Position numbers and translations under genes: made by a program. Shown in pieces: positions 61,711 through 64,000 of a stretch of DNA of 64,000 nucleotides. This DNA is from Liolophura sinensis (lineage: Eukaryota > Mollusca > Polyplacophora > Chitonida > Chitonidae), in the NCBI RefSeq assembly GCF_032854445.1, contig NC_088295.1:51073385-51137384 (forward strand), read 5' to 3'. Position 1 is the stretch's first letter, and each line of letters starts with the position of its first letter. Under the pieces are notes generated by a model. It did not search any database, was not told the origin of the DNA, and saw only the letters and a program-made list of their open reading frames with translations.

Positions 61711-62750
61711 CTGTACAATGAAACATAAAGAAGAATCCACATGTAAATTCCTGAATTCATTTATTTATTTCTTTGGAATAAGTGAAAACCAGGGCAACGG
61801 TAATATGTTGTTTCGGCAGTGATGTTATTTTTTTTTTTTAATGTACGGAGCGGGGAAATAAGACATTCCAATGGTAGCCAGGCATTGATGAGCCTTTATG
61901 AGATAATCAAAAAAGAAGACATGAAGTTCCACGCGGGTTGGATTCGAAATAACGTATACAGAGATCTCCAACGAGTGCTCATAAAATAGTTTCAAAGTTA
62001 TTAAAATGAATAAATGCGTTTTCCGGCAAAAAACAAACGAAAATATTGACTTGACTCAACCAATTTGATACTACAAGGTCAGGAGATGGAGATTCTGTGT
62101 GTCCCATAGCTGCCAAATCATAACAAAATATTAAACTCAAATCCGCTTGATTATGTTCTCTTGTTTTTCTGTTTGAGTAACTAAAGGATGTGTCGTCAAT
62201 CATTCAGTTTCAGACAAACGTTCAATATTCACACACAAGATAAACAACAGTCATCAGAAGATGGCGAATACTCATGGCTAGCTGGCAAAGCAGTGTTTTT
62301 GCCTATAGTGGCTTTCATTTACCACTGTTTAGGGCGAGCTATAGGAGGAGTTGAAAAGGTCTCATTTTATTTAAATCCAAAATCTTGAAATGGCGGTAAA
62401 ATGGAAAATAATTCATGGACTGAATTCCTAACCAAATACCTCAGTGTGGGTGAGGGTGGATACAAAATACGCCGCACAAAAGAGGTAAACTTCCGAACTG
62501 TCTTTACCGACACGTTTGGCTGGAATTTCCGGATTATCTATATAATTTAAGAAAATAACTTTTAACCCACAGTTAACCAAAATAGTGTAAGAACATTCTT
62601 GTCAGAAGGTTAAAGGATGTTCAGGAGAAGTCGCGAGGAAAAATCAGCCGCGAGTGAAGAGCGAACAGCTGAAATGCGCATACAAGCATATGACAACTTC
62701 AACAAAAAACTTTAATTTTAAGAGTCAATTTTAAGAGACTATAATAAAAC
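61711..62750. other. Intron or upstream flank of the bHLH-O gene
   Basis: No coding exon was recognised. The missing first exon(s), which must end in phase 1, were not found here or farther right. Confidence 0.35.
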
Positions 62751-62760
62751 GGATATATAA

Positions 62761-62995
62761 TTTATTTTATTTGTTTTGATTGGTGTTTTACGCCGTACTC
62801 AAGAGTATATCACTCATACCAGCATTATGGTGGGATGAAACCGGGCAGAGCCCGCGGGAAACCCACAACCATCCACAGGTTGCTGCAAGACCTTCCCACG
62901 TAAGGCGGGAGAGGAAGCCGGCATGAGATGGACTTGAACTGACAGCGACCGCACTGGTGAGAGGCTCCTGGGTCATTACGCCACGGAGGTTTCAT
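62761..62995 (-). mobile_element. Main-family SINE with 10-bp target duplication
   Basis: Minus orientation; tail and body are intact but the head is shortened between GGTCATTACG and CCACGGAGG. Flanking GGATATATAA at 62751-62760 and 62996-63005. Confidence 0.85.
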
Positions 62996-63495
62996 GGATA
63001 TATAAGAATACCTATATCTTGTCGCATGCATGAGCAAATATGGACAAAGCGTTCAAGACTGCTGGCAATCTGTTTCGTATATCTGTCATAGTTGTAGCTT
63101 ATTCCCATCAATACGGGGCTCTAGGGGCCATATAAGCATCCATGTCAATTACATCAACAATGCTTTTATGAACAGTTGTAATCAAAGCGCTACTGAAATC
63201 TGTATTCTGATACTCTAGTATTCAGATATTTACAAATATTTGTATTCTGACGGTTCATCAAAGAACATGTTCCAGAGTATCACAGAAACATTGTTTTGCA
63301 GAGTGGGTGAGTTGGTGCTAGATGAGTCCAGTCAGTTCAAGGACTATATAGGACGCCGGCTCGACGCCAACGCTGGGTGTACAACATACTAAGCTACACC
63401 TCTATACTTTGTACAGAGGAGCTAAAAGTATTAAACCGTAGTATATGAACACCAGCAGGTGCATGTATCTTAACGATATACAATAATATTGATAT

Positions 63496-63968
63496 ACAGG
63501 CATCAGAGTATTAACACCAGCAAGTGTGTACAGGCATCAGAGTATTAACACCAACCAGTGTGTACAGGCATCAGAGTATTAACACCAGCAAGTGTGTACA
63601 GGCATCAGAGTATTAACACCAGCAAGTGTGTACAGGCATCAGAGTATTAACACCAACAAGTGTGTACGGCCATCAGAGTATTAACACCAACAAGTGTGTA
63701 CAGCCATCAGAGTATTAACACCAACAAGTGTGTACAGGCATCAGAGTATTAACACCAACAAGTGTGTACAGGCATCAGAGTATAAACACCAACAAGTGTG
63801 TACCGGCATCAGGGTATTAACACAACAAGTGTGTACAGGCATCAGGGTATTAACACCAACAAATGTGTACAGGCATCAGAGTATAAACACCAACAAGTGT
63901 GTACCGGCATCAGGGTATTAACACCATCAAGTTGTGTACAAGCATCAGAGTATTAACATCGGCAAGTT
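63496..63968. repeat. 34-bp minisatellite at the right edge
   Basis: About 14 copies of a 34-bp unit: GTGTACAGGCATCAGAGTAT then TAACACCAACAAGT. There are single-base variants (CAGC/CCGG, AGG/GGG) and one 1-bp deletion. Plus-strand frames through it are open only by chance. Confidence 0.93.
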
Positions 63969-64000
63969 ACTGACAACTTTGCCACATATGAGCCTGCACA

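Noticed and set aside
61979-62203. Minus-strand ORF containing MGHTESPSPDL as the missing bHLH-O first exon
   Set aside because: Its possible donor after GACCTT leaves phase 0, but the next exon needs phase 1.

Overview
The window is animal nuclear DNA: genes are split by GT-AG introns of about 0.3 to 20 kb, intergenic DNA is rich in tRNA-derived SINEs, small inverted-repeat elements, minisatellites and AT/CT microsatellites, and there are no operons. The dominant SINE has a tRNA-like head, a conserved body and an (AAAT)n tail. From general knowledge it resembles SINEs of molluscs and other lophotrochozoans, so a mollusc or brachiopod-like host is likely; no species can be named from sequence alone.

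Left end (1-5106, minus strand): the first four coding exons of a PLP-dependent class V aminotransferase / cysteine-desulfurase-like gene. It includes a 31-nt microexon. Its third exon is followed by about 13 head-to-tail copies of its own 3' end plus splice donor (68-bp unit). The gene runs off the left edge.

5107-6772: the interval shared with the divergent neighbour. It carries a CCAAT box, a CDE/CHR-type cell-cycle element and outward-facing splice donors on both strands, so it looks like a compact bidirectional promoter.

6773-31284 (plus strand): a complete chromokinesin KIF4 gene with 25 coding exons and 1131 predicted residues. It has a full kinesin motor, a long coiled-coil stalk and a KIF4-like C-terminal tip, but I find no cysteine-rich domain. 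One intron is GC-AG. The introns hold several SINEs, three minisatellites or short tandem arrays and small DNA-transposon-like elements.

31285-39457: KIF4 3' flank, a large 45-bp minisatellite split by about 0.7 kb of other sequence, and SINEs.

39458-61710 (minus strand): a bHLH-Orange (HES/HEY-like) transcription factor lacking its first exon(s). It has a helix-loop-helix, an Orange domain, a poorly conserved basic region, an acidic C-terminus without WRPW, and a 20.5-kb intron. A LINE remnant, long AT and CT microsatellites and a poly-G tract lie inside that intron.

61711-64000: flank with one SINE and a 34-bp minisatellite at the right edge.

The kinesin and the aminotransferase are head-to-head; the kinesin and the bHLH-O gene are tail-to-tail. 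Nothing suggests the three act in one pathway. The most unusual item is the exon-plus-donor minisatellite in the aminotransferase gene.
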